Assembly (NCBI RefSeq): GCF_019163035.1
Contig: NZ_JAFLKV010000036.1
Span: forward strand, 1-43,371
Reading direction: 5' to 3'
Length of the DNA stretch: 43,371 bases
Source of the DNA: Sulfuricurvum sp.
GTDB lineage: Bacteria > Campylobacterota > Campylobacteria > Campylobacterales > Sulfurimonadaceae
The number at the start of each line of letters is the position of its first letter. Within the stretch, counting starts at the first letter, position 1. Under the pieces are notes generated by a model. The model had not been told where the DNA came from. It saw only the letters and a list, made by a program, of their open reading frames with translations, and ran no database searches. Both the position numbers and the translations under genes were made by a program. Of this stretch, positions 33,401-42,700 are shown piece after piece.

Positions 33401-33684
33401 TAAGCTCTCAAAAAAGTGAGGGAACCATCCGGTTCAAAGTTGAAAAAGATACACAAAGAGTTACCATCTTCATCACCGACAACGGTGGGGGAGCTTCTGA
33501 TGAGATTATGAACCGCTTATTTGAACCTTATTTCACAACCAAAGAGAAAAAAGAAGGGACTGGAATCGGCTTATATATGTCCAAAATGATTATCGAAAAC
33601 AGTATGAATGGATCCATTGAAATGAAGTCGATTAAAAACGGGATGAAAACCTCTATTTCACTGCTAGTAGGTGAAAATGCTTAA
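30484..33684 (+). CDS. CheB-CheR-PAS-histidine kinase fusion
   Basis: A 1066-aa multidomain signalling protein. Residues 1-190 form a CheB methylesterase with catalytic S21 ('GASAGG'), H48 ('VQHLDP') and D140 ('SGTGSDGAEG'). About 215-480 form a CheR methyltransferase ('IWIAACATGEEAYSVAIVV', 'CRNLLIYF'). A heptad-repeat coiled coil (656-711) leads to a PAS domain, then a kinase with 'GEMIGNIAHQWRQPLNSLAL' and ATPase motifs 'NILNNSKDAI', 'DNGGGASDE' and 'GTGIGLYMS'. It has no membrane segment. CheB/CheR fused to kinases are known, often of unknown target since no chemoreceptor is adjacent. Its stop overlaps the next gene, which carries a receiver, and a LOV protein precedes it, so it is probably a cytosolic hub of this light-linked cassette. 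Confidence 0.92.
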   Translation: MVKDKKVDTYKNLTIVGLGASAGGFEALQKFIQNIELSDRVTYVIVQHLDPKQPTLLGTLLSRFSKIPITEITDGLEPLADNIYYCPPNSDLLIENGRFILTAPSIKPYPKPSVNRFLKSLAQEKKEKAIGIILSGTGSDGAEGIIAIKQNGGIALAENENAKYFSMPKAAIDTHAVDAVLPSELLAQGITYAIDDPKYFDRHFDLLDNIDKIFKLLNQKSDVDFSDYKENTIHRRLERRIIDTKSESVDDYIDLLQRSPAEILKLKKELLIIVTSLFRDKEAFKALEKELETLLRDKLDNHLRIWIAACATGEEAYSVAIVVTELLKKMEITKKVTIFATDVSEEAIDEARNRSFNDDEISEVDPHILANYFVEKNHRFSPTKPIRDMIVFSKHDVIKDPPFLNLDLVSCRNLLIYFNADLQHRVISIFSYAMRYQGLMFLGLSETIGNLTSIFAIIDNKHKIYRKSTDMGNSDIDALAYFQRKDFQRGSRKLRDEVNVLDINVSINSAVSGYFAQNGVVVDSNGGILFFKGENSHLSHPSGLVTNEIYKQVSDFLRLDLRATLNEAVKNESVAVSKKIRILPLTDDRIYIIITVFPLGRNKLAESSYFVTFEEINETERSPLLSHQMQAHDINDVNILENELTALKERLQITIEELETSNEELQSTNEELQSTNEELQSTNEEMETSNEELQSTNEELSTVNDELQHKNKELAFVNEALNRVVEVINTDVLILDKNLDLFLHTKGMERFFQINYSHKINLSEIVINALVNIPNLFDNVKSVVQNKTEIEYDLIIDSRIYWFQIKAINFTTDDFGVIIGFTDKTDIIRNQELMFQQSKLASMGEMIGNIAHQWRQPLNSLALNLFGAEKKFRAHTLSEEVFRDFVEESQKTIQHMSLTIDDFRDFFNPNKMKKIFHLNALITKTISFVRDSFKQSGITILHDEMNDCEIYGYENEFSQVLINILNNSKDAILSSQKSEGTIRFKVEKDTQRVTIFITDNGGGASDEIMNRLFEPYFTTKEKKEGTGIGLYMSKMIIENSMNGSIEMKSIKNGMKTSISLLVGENA
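32449..32616 (+). repeat. 21-bp tandem repeats encoding a heptad coiled coil
   Basis: Eight in-frame units of 21 bp encode EELxxxN heptads (EELETSN, EELQSTN three times, and variants). Several copies of GAAGAGCTCCAAAGCACCAAC are almost identical at DNA level, so the number of units could change by recombination or slippage. Confidence 0.85.
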
Positions 33685-35761
33685 TTCCTTGATACTTTTG
33701 TACGTCGAAGATGACGAATCTACGATTAGTGCATTTAGCAATGCTTTTGGTGATGATTTTAAAACAATCTTGATTGGACGCAATGGAGAAGAAGGGCTTG
33801 AACTTTTTCATAAATACTCACCGCATATGATTATCAGCGATCTTCAGCTTCCCAAAATGAGCGGGCTTGACATGATCGAAGAGATACGCAAAACGGATAG
33901 TTCGATTCCGATTATCGTCAACTCTGCATTTAGCGATACCAATCTCCTCTTGCGTAGTATAGATTTACGTGTTGATAGTTATGTACTGAAACCGACCAAT
34001 CCCAATCAACTTTTGAATGTTATGCACAAAGTAGCCCGAATAAATGTTCTGGAGAGTCTACTAAAAACCTCAAAAGAGACTATGCAGACGATTATCGATG
34101 AAATTCCTGATCCCATTTTGTATATCAAACCTGATTACTCGGTCATGATGCTCAACAACGCTGCCAAAAATTTAAATCCAAATATTGTTAACGATGAATC
34201 GATTAAATGCTATGGACTCAACTACCACTTAAAGCATCCATGTACGGAACATGACCATGTATGCCCTATAAAACAGGTGGGAATTACTAAAAAATCTATT
34301 ACTGTTCGTCAAATTCATATATTGGAGAGTGGAGAAAAACGCCATGTTGAGATACACATGCGTCCTATTTTTGATGAAGAGGGAGAAATTTCTGCTTATC
34401 TCGAAATATCTCACGATATCACCGACTATATTATTATTCAAGATCAACTTTTTTCTGAAACACAAAAACTTTCTCATATTTCGATGCACGATCCTCTCAC
34501 TCAACTTCCGAATCGACGCCTTCTAAATGATCGTATTGAGCAAACCATTCAACATAAACATCGATCAAAAGAACTTTTTGCCCTATTTTTTATCGATTTG
34601 GATCATTTCAAAGAGGTCAATGATTCGATGGGGCATTTAAGCGGTGATCAACTTCTCATTGAAGTAGCAAAAAGGATAACAAAAGTAACTCGCAATGGCG
34701 ATACTATTGCCCGAATCGGAGGTGATGAATTTGTTCTTATAATCGAAAATGGCTCAGATGTTACCCATTTTGCTCATGTTGCAGAAAAATTGAAAAAGCT
34801 TTTTGAAACCCCTTTCCTGATCGGTGGCAAAAAGATCTTTAGCGCATGCAGTATCGGTATCAGTATCTATCCGAATGATGGAGATAATGCAGAAGCTCTT
34901 TTGAGTAATGCGGATGCGGCGATGTACGCTTCGAAAGAATCGGGTCGAAATAAATACCATTTTTACACACCGCAAATGAGAGAGGAAGCGACTACCTATC
35001 TCCAAGCCGGAAATGAACTCAAAGAGGGGATTAAAAACAATGAATTGATTCTATTTTATCAGCCGATAATTGATTCATTAACGAATCAGTGCCTCTCTTT
35101 TGAAGCATTAATCCGTTGGAATAATCCGAAAAAAGGGCTTATTACTCCTAATGATTTTCTACCGACAGCGCATAAAGCAGGATTGATGATAGAAATAGAC
35201 GAGTGGGTTATTACTACGGCTATCAAAACATTTAGCCTCCTATCTCCTGCATTTAAAGAACAAGGTTCTGTTGCAATTAATCTTACTGTAGAGACTCTAC
35301 TAAATGAATCTTTTGTTAAGTTTATTGAAAACATTGTTGCTTCTTATGGACTAAAACCAGAAAACCTAGTTTTAGAGATTGTGGAGACCTCTTTGATGAG
35401 TGATATCATTACTGCCAAAAGAGTGATTAGTGATTTACATGCATTAGGGGTTAAAATTGCAATTGATGACTTTGGTACAGGATATTCGTCGCTGAGTTAT
35501 ATTTTGGAGCTTGATATTGATATCTTAAAAATTGATCAATCGTTTATCCGTAAAATAGGTGTGGATGAGCGAGGACCTACTCTGATTAAAAGTATCATAG
35601 CCCTCTCAAAAATCATTGATGTTACCATCGTAGCCGAAGGTGTCGAAACAGCGGAACAAAAAGAGTTTTTGGTCACGCAGGGGGCAAATGAGCTCCAAGG
35701 GTATTTATTTGCTAAACCGATGAAGCAGCTTGATTTGATTCAATTTTTACCATTAAAATAA
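33677..35761 (+). CDS. Receiver-PAS-GGDEF-EAL cyclic-di-GMP protein
   Basis: About 694 aa from the ATG at 33677 (the track starts at a GTG two codons earlier). Domains in order: receiver ('LLYVEDDES', phosphoacceptor in 'IISDLQLPKMSG', 'YVLKP'), PAS (about 135-255, with Cys-containing 'HPCTEHDHVCPI'), GGDEF (about 270-430, 'RIGGDEFVLI') and EAL (about 440-690, 'SFEALIRWNNP', 'IDDFGTGYSSL', 'AEGVETAEQ'). Both catalytic signatures look intact, so it could make and/or degrade c-di-GMP. It overlaps the kinase gene by 8 bp and is therefore the likely phosphorylation partner of that kinase. The output would be a motility/biofilm decision. Confidence 0.93.
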   Translation: MLNSLILLYVEDDESTISAFSNAFGDDFKTILIGRNGEEGLELFHKYSPHMIISDLQLPKMSGLDMIEEIRKTDSSIPIIVNSAFSDTNLLLRSIDLRVDSYVLKPTNPNQLLNVMHKVARINVLESLLKTSKETMQTIIDEIPDPILYIKPDYSVMMLNNAAKNLNPNIVNDESIKCYGLNYHLKHPCTEHDHVCPIKQVGITKKSITVRQIHILESGEKRHVEIHMRPIFDEEGEISAYLEISHDITDYIIIQDQLFSETQKLSHISMHDPLTQLPNRRLLNDRIEQTIQHKHRSKELFALFFIDLDHFKEVNDSMGHLSGDQLLIEVAKRITKVTRNGDTIARIGGDEFVLIIENGSDVTHFAHVAEKLKKLFETPFLIGGKKIFSACSIGISIYPNDGDNAEALLSNADAAMYASKESGRNKYHFYTPQMREEATTYLQAGNELKEGIKNNELILFYQPIIDSLTNQCLSFEALIRWNNPKKGLITPNDFLPTAHKAGLMIEIDEWVITTAIKTFSLLSPAFKEQGSVAINLTVETLLNESFVKFIENIVASYGLKPENLVLEIVETSLMSDIITAKRVISDLHALGVKIAIDDFGTGYSSLSYILELDIDILKIDQSFIRKIGVDERGPTLIKSIIALSKIIDVTIVAEGVETAEQKEFLVTQGANELQGYLFAKPMKQLDLIQFLPLK

Positions 35762-35838
35762 AATATTTTTAGGCGCTTGACAAGATGTTATCGTGTCTAA
35801 AGTAAATATGAAGTACAATTAAATAAAAAAGAGGTTTT

Positions 35839-36216
35839 ATGAATTCCGAAAAGGTTATTTCCGGTTTTTTTATCATCCTTGCGCTTACCCTGAATTTCGG
35901 GTTTGTGTACGGTGATTTTGATGTCATCGCGTATCACAGTGTCTATGAACTGGTTGCCGCTATTACCGTAAATATTATTGCTACCATTATGAAATTGGGA
36001 GATAAAACCCAAACAGGCTCCGTCCTCCTCGCTACTAGTTTTGTAGCGGATCTTCAACTCATTGCGGCTGCATCGTTTTGGGGGATTGTGAATATGACGG
36101 GAGTAATGAGTGTAGAATTGTTTACGATTGTTGTCTCTCTTGCAGCGGGTGCATTAGTCGCTAACGTTATATCCGTCACCCTCTTCGTCGGTGAAACTCT
36201 TTTACTTAAACGCTGA
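35839..36216 (+). CDS. Small membrane protein (DUF6394-like) upstream of a K+ channel
   Basis: A 125-aa protein with four predicted membrane helices (about 7-28, 35-53, 62-83, 92-117). It resembles the DUF6394 family found in Campylobacterota. A GAGG site precedes the ATG, and the channel gene begins 11 bp after its stop, so they form a two-gene unit. TTGACA at about 35777 with an AT-rich region beyond may be its promoter. It could be an accessory or regulatory subunit of the channel; no functional residues are identifiable. Confidence 0.7.
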   Translation: MNSEKVISGFFIILALTLNFGFVYGDFDVIAYHSVYELVAAITVNIIATIMKLGDKTQTGSVLLATSFVADLQLIAAASFWGIVNMTGVMSVELFTIVVSLAAGALVANVISVTLFVGETLLLKR

Positions 36217-36227
36217 TATCCTAATCG

Positions 36228-37901
36228 ATGAGTAACGAATCGACAATCTGGCTTTTTTTACGAAAAATGAGGACTCCCCTCATTGTTCTCAATCTTGCAC
36301 ACTCAATCCCAGTTATTTTATTAACCCTTGTTCCGGGTGTAGACGGAAGCGGAAAAACGGTTTACCTAAGTTTTTTCGATGCGATGTATATTGTCGGATA
36401 TACGGCAACGACCATCGGATTCGGTGAAATCCCTTATCCATTTAGCTATCCGCAACGAATGGTGGTTCTACTTACTATTTACGCCTCTGTTCCGGCATGG
36501 ATTTATGCGTTAGGTTCGATCATCGCATTGTTTCAGGAAAAAACCTTTACTACTGCGATGAAAATGAATAACTTTCGGCGGAGAGTCCATCATTTGGGTC
36601 AAGATTTCATCATTATCTGTGGCTATACCGATGCGGGAAAACTGCTGATTGATAAACTTAACAAAGATAACCTTTACCGAATCATTGTTATCGATAAAAG
36701 CATCGAAAAAATCGAAGCATTACAAAGTGAAATGTATCTCCCCTCAATTCCCGCTATCGTCGCGGATGCTTCCATGACCGAAGTCCTTAAATCTTCCGGT
36801 ATTGAATCCCACCATTGCAAATTTATCGTTACCCTTTTCGATGATGATCAGCTCAACTTAAAAATTTCCGTTCGTGCCCGTATCTTGAATAAAAAACTTC
36901 ATATTATCGCTCGTTCAGGTATTAAACAAGGGGGAGAAAATCTTTCAAATATTGGTGTCGATCATGTCATCGATGCTTTTTCTATTATCTCAAAACGGAT
37001 CGATTTTGCACTTCGTTCTCCGTATCTTTTTAATCTTCTTAGTTGGGTTCAAGGGGGGAATTTGCATGTTAGTAAAAGTGATATTCTCCCTAAAGGAAAA
37101 TACATCGTATGTGCAAAAGGTCGTTTTGGAAAGACGCTTCAAAATACCCTCGATAACAACCAAATCGAATACACTTATCTCGATATTAACAAAGATACCC
37201 ACGAAAAAGTCTCTTCGGATCAAGATTTCTTTATTCAGGCGGGGATCATGGAAGCGGCCTGCATTATTGCAGGAACCAATGATGATGCAATCAACCTCTC
37301 AATCATCGCTACCGCGCGGACTCTAAATCCTAATATTTTTGCTATCGTTCGGGAAAATGAGCTCGAAGAGCGAAGCCTTTTTAGTAATCTAAAAGTTGAC
37401 AAAATTTTCGTACTTGATCAAATCGCCGCACTGGATGGCTACAACTACATTGATAGACCGATGACATTCAAATTTATCGATGAGATTTCTAAACAAAGCT
37501 ATGAAACATTTGTTGATACGTTATTGCTCATTACTAAACGTGTTAATAAACGCCCTGCCCTTATCGAGATGGAAATTGATGAGCAACAGATGTATGCCCT
37601 TAGTCGCTATTTAACAGAATCTACAGTAACCATTAAGCAACTTATCGATAATCCGTATCGTGATGGAGACAATCTAGAAATCGTTATTTTAGGACTTGAA
37701 CGAGAAAATGGTGAATTTATCCTTTTACCAGATGGTAATACAGTGCTTCGACCACATGACCACATACTCTTAGCGACAACCCGTCCGAGCTTAGATCGTT
37801 TCCAAACCATTGTCAACCATTATTATGAACTCTATTATGTCATTCACGGTGTCGAAGCACGACGATTTAAATTCCCTTTTAGAAGAACTGCTAAATACTA
37901 A
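36228..37901 (+). CDS. TrkA-domain potassium channel
   Basis: A 557-aa protein with two membrane helices around a pore loop whose filter reads 'TATTIGFGEIPY' (about 63-74), indicating K+ selectivity. Two RCK/TrkA-N nucleotide-binding domains follow: 'FIIICGYTDAGKLLIDKL' (about 126-143) and a second beginning 'YIVCAKGRFGKTLQNTL'. A TrkA-C-like segment ('LEIVILGLERENGEFILLPDG') lies near the end. This layout is that of Kch/MthK-type ligand-gated channels, with tandem RCK domains in one chain. It has little visible ribosome site and may depend on the upstream gene. It converges with recR, overlapping by 11 bp. Confidence 0.88.
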   Translation: MSNESTIWLFLRKMRTPLIVLNLAHSIPVILLTLVPGVDGSGKTVYLSFFDAMYIVGYTATTIGFGEIPYPFSYPQRMVVLLTIYASVPAWIYALGSIIALFQEKTFTTAMKMNNFRRRVHHLGQDFIIICGYTDAGKLLIDKLNKDNLYRIIVIDKSIEKIEALQSEMYLPSIPAIVADASMTEVLKSSGIESHHCKFIVTLFDDDQLNLKISVRARILNKKLHIIARSGIKQGGENLSNIGVDHVIDAFSIISKRIDFALRSPYLFNLLSWVQGGNLHVSKSDILPKGKYIVCAKGRFGKTLQNTLDNNQIEYTYLDINKDTHEKVSSDQDFFIQAGIMEAACIIAGTNDDAINLSIIATARTLNPNIFAIVRENELEERSLFSNLKVDKIFVLDQIAALDGYNYIDRPMTFKFIDEISKQSYETFVDTLLLITKRVNKRPALIEMEIDEQQMYALSRYLTESTVTIKQLIDNPYRDGDNLEIVILGLERENGEFILLPDGNTVLRPHDHILLATTRPSLDRFQTIVNHYYELYYVIHGVEARRFKFPFRRTAKY

Positions 37902-38460
37902 CCCTATCTTCCATCGCTTTGGTGAGAGAGAGAATATCGACGTTTTCTAAACTTACCCCTGTCGGAACACCCTGCGCAATACGGCTAAAACGGACATCAA
38001 AATTGATTAGTTTATCTTCAATATAGAGCATCACACCCTGATTCGCGATTGATGGAGTGAGGGCGAAAATCACCTCTTTAATCCCGCTTTGAATAATCCC
38101 GCGCAGATGAGAAATATCTAGCTCTTCGATAGACTCCAGCACGAAATAGCGACCATCAAAGAGACCGTTCTCTTCAAATGTCAAAATATCTTTGGCATTT
38201 TCAACGATACAGAGTATTTCGTGATTACGACACTCATCACTGCAAATCGAGCAAAGCTCATCTTCGCTCAACCCTCCGCATGATCGGCATTTTTTGAGGC
38301 TAGTGATTGCATTTTCGATGGCATGAGCGAGTTTGAGAGCACCGAAACTATCGTGCATAACCATATGATAGGCTAGACGTGTTGCGGACTTTTGTCCTAT
38401 AGCAGGGAGCTGTTGCAGAGCATCGACAAGGCGATTAAATTTTTCAAGTGATCGTTTCAT
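37891..38460 (-). CDS. recR: Recombination mediator RecR
   Basis: RecR helps load RecA at gaps with RecO/RecF. The 189-aa protein has the N-terminal helix-hairpin-helix ('LPAIGQKSATRLAYHM'), a four-Cys zinc site ('CRSCGGLSEDELCSICSDECR') and a Toprim domain starting 'CIVENAKDILTFE', ending with 'ARIAQGVPTG'-like text. Length is normal for epsilonproteobacteria. TACAAT lies seven bases before the ATG with no ribosome site in between, so the message is probably leaderless. It overlaps the end of the convergent channel gene. Confidence 0.95.
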   Translation of the reverse strand: MKRSLEKFNRLVDALQQLPAIGQKSATRLAYHMVMHDSFGALKLAHAIENAITSLKKCRSCGGLSEDELCSICSDECRNHEILCIVENAKDILTFEENGLFDGRYFVLESIEELDISHLRGIIQSGIKEVIFALTPSIANQGVMLYIEDKLINFDVRFSRIAQGVPTGVSLENVDILSLTKAMEDRVSI

Positions 38461-38467
38461 AATCGAT

Positions 38468-38473
38468 ATTGTA
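38468..38473 (-). promoter_or_regulatory. -10 box of recR
   Basis: TACAAT on the minus strand, 7 nt upstream of the recR ATG; transcription would begin at or next to the start codon. Confidence 0.5.
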
Positions 38474-38540
38474 GCAAACGTTGTGCCATAAATAGTTTAG
38501 TCTTTATGACTCAATTAAGCTAACACTCTTTTTGACATGG

Positions 38541-38546
38541 TATAAT
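38541..38546 (+). promoter_or_regulatory. -10 box of dnaJ
   Basis: TGGTATAAT, a strong -10 with upstream TG-like extension, about 30 bp before the dnaJ GTG. It lies inside the track's TTG-initiated extension, which therefore cannot be coding. Confidence 0.65.
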
Positions 38547-38576
38547 TGCGCGAAAATATGTTTTCGGAGTCAATTC

Positions 38577-39692
38577 GTGGAAAATTTGAGTTATTATGAA
38601 ATTTTAGAAGTCACTAAAAATGCTAATGGTGATGAGATCAAAAAAGCGTACCGCAAAATGGCGAAGCTCTACCATCCTGACCGTAATCCGAATGATGAGA
38701 GTGCAGAACATAAGTTCAAACTCTGTAATGAAGCGTACCAAGTTTTGAGCGATGATCAACAACGTGCACGCTATGACCGTTACGGCAAAGAGGGATTGCA
38801 AGGGGGCGGTGGACGACGTCAAAGCGGTGGTTTTGATGATTTAGGATCTATTTTTGAAGAGATGTTCAATGGCTTTGGCGGAGGCGGTCGTAAGCAATCA
38901 CGCGCAGCAACGGATAAATTCCCACTCGATATGGGTGTGGAGATGCGTGTGAGCTTCAAAGAGGCAGTTTTCGGATGCGAAAAAGAGGTGACGTTTACCA
39001 CTAAAAATTCGTGTAAAACATGTAAAGGAACCGGAGCCAAAGAGGGCAAAGTGACCAGTTGCAGCCAGTGTGGCGGCAAAGGGCAAGTGTATGTTCGCCA
39101 AGGTTTTATGACCTTCTCTCAAACCTGCCCTGCGTGTCACGGCGAGGGGACGATGGCGAGTGAAAAATGTCCTGATTGTAAAGGTAAAAGTTTTACCGAG
39201 ATCAAAGAGAGCGTTACGATCAAAATCCCTGCCGGAATCGATACGGGAAATCGTTTGCGTGTATCAGGACGCGGTAACACTGGAAAAAGCGGTGTAAGAG
39301 GTGATATGTATGTGACGTTTGAAGTGGAAGAGGACAGCCACTTTATCCGTAACGGAAACGACATCTACCTCGAAGTTCCAGTTTTCTTTACCCAAGCAGT
39401 ACTCGGTGAAAACATTACTATACCTTCACTAAATGGAGAGCTGACACTCGAACTCGAAACGGGAACCAAAGACGGACAGCAGTATCGCTTTAGAAATGAA
39501 GGTGTTACCGATGTTCACGGACGGGGCAAAGGGGATTTGATTGCTCAAATCCACCTCACCTACCCTAACCGCCTGAACTCAACGCAAGAAGAATTGCTCC
39601 AAAAGCTCCAAGAGAGTTTTGGGATCGAATCCAAGCCACATGAATCGATGTTTGAATCAACATTTGAAAAAGTAAAGGGATGGTTTAAATAA
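38577..39692 (+). CDS. dnaJ: Chaperone DnaJ
   Basis: Hsp40 co-chaperone that stimulates DnaK. 371 aa from a GTG at 38577, which has CGGAG at the proper distance; the upstream TTG start in the track overlaps the promoter. J domain with 'HPDRNP' (about 33-38), a glycine-rich region ('[13 protein letters not shown]', 'GFGGGGRK'), four CxxCxGxG zinc repeats ('CKTCKGTG', 'CSQCGGKG', 'CPACHGEG', 'CPDCKGKS', the last slightly divergent) and C-terminal peptide-binding domains. It stands alone, without dnaK or grpE, and is followed by paired hairpins. Confidence 0.96.
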   Translation: MENLSYYEILEVTKNANGDEIKKAYRKMAKLYHPDRNPNDESAEHKFKLCNEAYQVLSDDQQRARYDRYGKEGLQGGGGRRQSGGFDDLGSIFEEMFNGFGGGGRKQSRAATDKFPLDMGVEMRVSFKEAVFGCEKEVTFTTKNSCKTCKGTGAKEGKVTSCSQCGGKGQVYVRQGFMTFSQTCPACHGEGTMASEKCPDCKGKSFTEIKESVTIKIPAGIDTGNRLRVSGRGNTGKSGVRGDMYVTFEVEEDSHFIRNGNDIYLEVPVFFTQAVLGENITIPSLNGELTLELETGTKDGQQYRFRNEGVTDVHGRGKGDLIAQIHLTYPNRLNSTQEELLQKLQESFGIESKPHESMFESTFEKVKGWFK

Positions 39693-39696
39693 ATTC

Positions 39697-39757
39697 GTCA
39701 TTCCGTACGTGATACGGAATCTAAGATGAATGGATCCCGAATCTAGTTCGGGATGAC
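39697..39757. repeat. Two-hairpin intergenic element between dnaJ and ccsBA
   Basis: Two 8-bp hairpins, ATTCCGTA/TACGGAAT (39700-39720) and ATCCCGAA/TTCGGGAT (39734-39754), are framed by GTCAT (39697) and ATGAC (39757). Such GTCATTCC...GGGATGAC units are a known style of dispersed intergenic palindromic repeat. It lies between convergent gene ends and may also end transcription from both sides. There is only one copy in this window. Confidence 0.6.
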
Positions 39758-39765
39758 AAGAATTT

Positions 39766-42700
39766 CTACTTCGTACTTCTTTTTGGATACGCCATCGCAA
39801 TAATGATTGCAATCACGGCATACGTCCACGGTACAAAATCAGGTACCGGAACGGGATCCCCTTTTGCATACGAGTGCATACCGCCTAGATAATAGTTTAC
39901 CCCGAAATAGGTCATTAGCACCGACGTAAATGCCAATAGTGATACAACGCTGAAGATGTAATCGCTATACGCCCCTTTGATCATACGCAAGTGGATAACC
40001 ACCGCATAGACCAAAATAGTGACAAGTGCCCATGTCTCTTTCGGATCCCATCCCCAGTAACGTCCCCAGCTCTCATTTGCCCAAACTCCTCCGAGGAAGT
40101 TTCCGACGGTAAGAAGTACCAACCCGATGATGAGACTCATCTCATTGATCGCATTGAGCTCTTTGATCGCCAGATTAAGACGAGTTTCATTAGAGGGTTT
40201 TTTGAGGATAAAGAGGATGAGAGTAATCATCCCTAGCAATGCACCAAGTCCAATGAATCCGTAACTAGCAGTAATCATCGCAACGTGAATCGCTAACCAG
40301 TAGGATTGGAGAACCGGAACGAGGTTGGTCACCTGCGGATCCATCCAATTGAGATGGGCGACAAATAGGATAAGCCCTGTCATGATCGACGTTGCCGCCA
40401 TCGTCATTACCGAGCGACGTGAGAAGATAAATCCTGCCAATACACTCGCCCAACCGATATAGATCATCGACTCATAGCCGTTTGACCACGGTGCGTGTCC
40501 TGAGATATACCAACGCATGATAAGACCTGCGGTGTGTGCCGTAAAGAAAAGAACTAACAGACCAAAGGATACTTTGCTCAGCCACTCTTCGCGGAAGGTT
40601 GGTTTGATAATTTTGATGAATGACAAGATCATCAACGTAAACCCGACAACAAAATAAAGCGGCCAAAGTTGCTCGAAAATATTCGATTTGTTGTAAAAAA
40701 TTTCGACTTTTGATTTCATATCACTCGGATAGACACTCGCACCCACAAAGCGTTGGTATTTGTCGATACGCTCCAATGCTTCATCCGCTTTACTCCAATC
40801 ACCGCTTTTCATCGCTTCATCGATTGAACCGAAATAGCTAATAGCGAGAAGTCGGACAATCTCCGATTCTTTTGGACTAAGCCCTTGCAATGCTTCGATA
40901 GTTGCATCCCACTTGTGGTTTTTATCGCTTGGTTTCGGCCATATACGTACCAATGAACCGGTATAAACCATATAGGCAACATTAACCCGTTCGTCTACTT
41001 GTAAGAGAGCTTTATCGAATTTACCCCGTTTCCCCGGTGCTTTTCGGTTTGCTTCATTGACCAATTTTTCCAATTTGTAGCCGCTAATCTCATCAGGAGC
41101 TAGAAAAAACTGTGAGAATGCTGCTGTTTTCGCACTCTCAGGAATCCCGAGTAGCTTGTTGATCTCTTTGTCACCTGTGCGGATAATGGCAATCTCACGC
41201 CACGCATCGGGACGGAGCATCATCCCTAACACGACTTGATTTGAGGTCAAACCTAAAAATGTGTCGTTACGGTTTAGTTTTGCCAAGATCTCATGACTAA
41301 GTGTATCCATCGGCTTCATACGCCCACTGGCATCTTGGACGATGAGATGACCGAATTTATCGGCATGGGCTTTATCGAACCCTTTTGCCGTAGCGATAAC
41401 CGGATTTTCTTCATCCGCAGCGATAGCGTTTGTCGAACTAAATAGTACTAAGATAACCACCGCTAACGCTGCAACGGTACTTTTGGCTTTAATCGATTTT
41501 AGTTTTTCACCCAGAGCGGCAAAACGACCGCTTTTCACGATCAATACCCCAAACATCCCGATAGAGAGCAACAAATATCCGATATAAGTAATCAATGTCC
41601 CCGGATCGTGGTTAACCGAGAGAATCGTTCCGAGTTCATCTTGATCAAACGACGATTGGAAAAATCGGTACCCCTCATAATCCAAAATATGATTCATATA
41701 AATCCTAAAATCAAATTTTTCTTGATTGGCGGGATCGAGGACAGTCACTTCACTCGCATACGATGCCGGTGACATCGATCCCGGATAGCGCTCTAGCTCG
41801 AAATCACGTAGTGCGATGGCAAACGGGATTTTACGTTCGATGGAGCCGTAAGAAGATTCGATAACGGTATTACCCAAGATCACTTTTTTCGCTTCACCGA
41901 CTTCACCCGCTGAGCCTAATACGACCTCAGTCGTTTTGTTCTCTCCGCTACTAAAAGTAAGTGTTAGGGCATCGTGAGAGTCTTGTTGCATCATAGGCCC
42001 TTTTTTCCCTTTGGACGAAGCAGAGACCAGTTTCATTGAAGCTTTCGGGAAGAATTCGCGCAATACAAAACCGCTTTGGGTACTTTGGAACAAGGTTCGC
42101 TTGGTCATCTCATTCTTACCCTTGGAGAGAACGGATGTTTTCTGCGTATCCATACTGAGGGTTGCCAAAGCTGTTGGTGCACTCAAATACGCTTTCTCCC
42201 CCTCAACACTGAGAGAAACTACCGGTTTATCAAACGTTTTATTGGAATCAAAATCGATAACCAAATCATTGGCTTCGACAAACTCACCGCGTTGGAGAGA
42301 GACTTGTTGTGCTCCTGCCGCGCCTGTGACCATCAGATTAAAGAGCGGTTGACCTTTTGGATCGGCAACCATTTCATAGCTAACATCCCCCATATAGTTA
42401 TCAAGTTTAACTTTGATCGTTTCACCGTTGAGTGCCAACTCACGCTCAAAATGGTTAGATGTTCGTTTAGAGAGATATAAAGCCTCTTTAAAGGGATAAG
42501 CTTTTCCATCTTTGATGACATTAAACGAGATGTAAGGTTCAGAACTGACCAAAACATCGCGACTTTCCCCCTCGCGGATGTGCATTGTTCCCTCAAACCC
42601 GATATAGCGTGTGACTGCCGCACCGATGAGGATAATCAAAAAAGCGGCATGAAAGATAAAAACAAGCCACTTGCCACGGCGAGCCATGTTGAAGTTGATA

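Noticed and set aside
38532-38576. TTG-initiated N-terminal extension of dnaJ in the ORF track
   Set aside because: It overlaps a strong TATAAT promoter, and the GTG at 38577 has a ribosome site and starts the normal DnaJ N-terminus.
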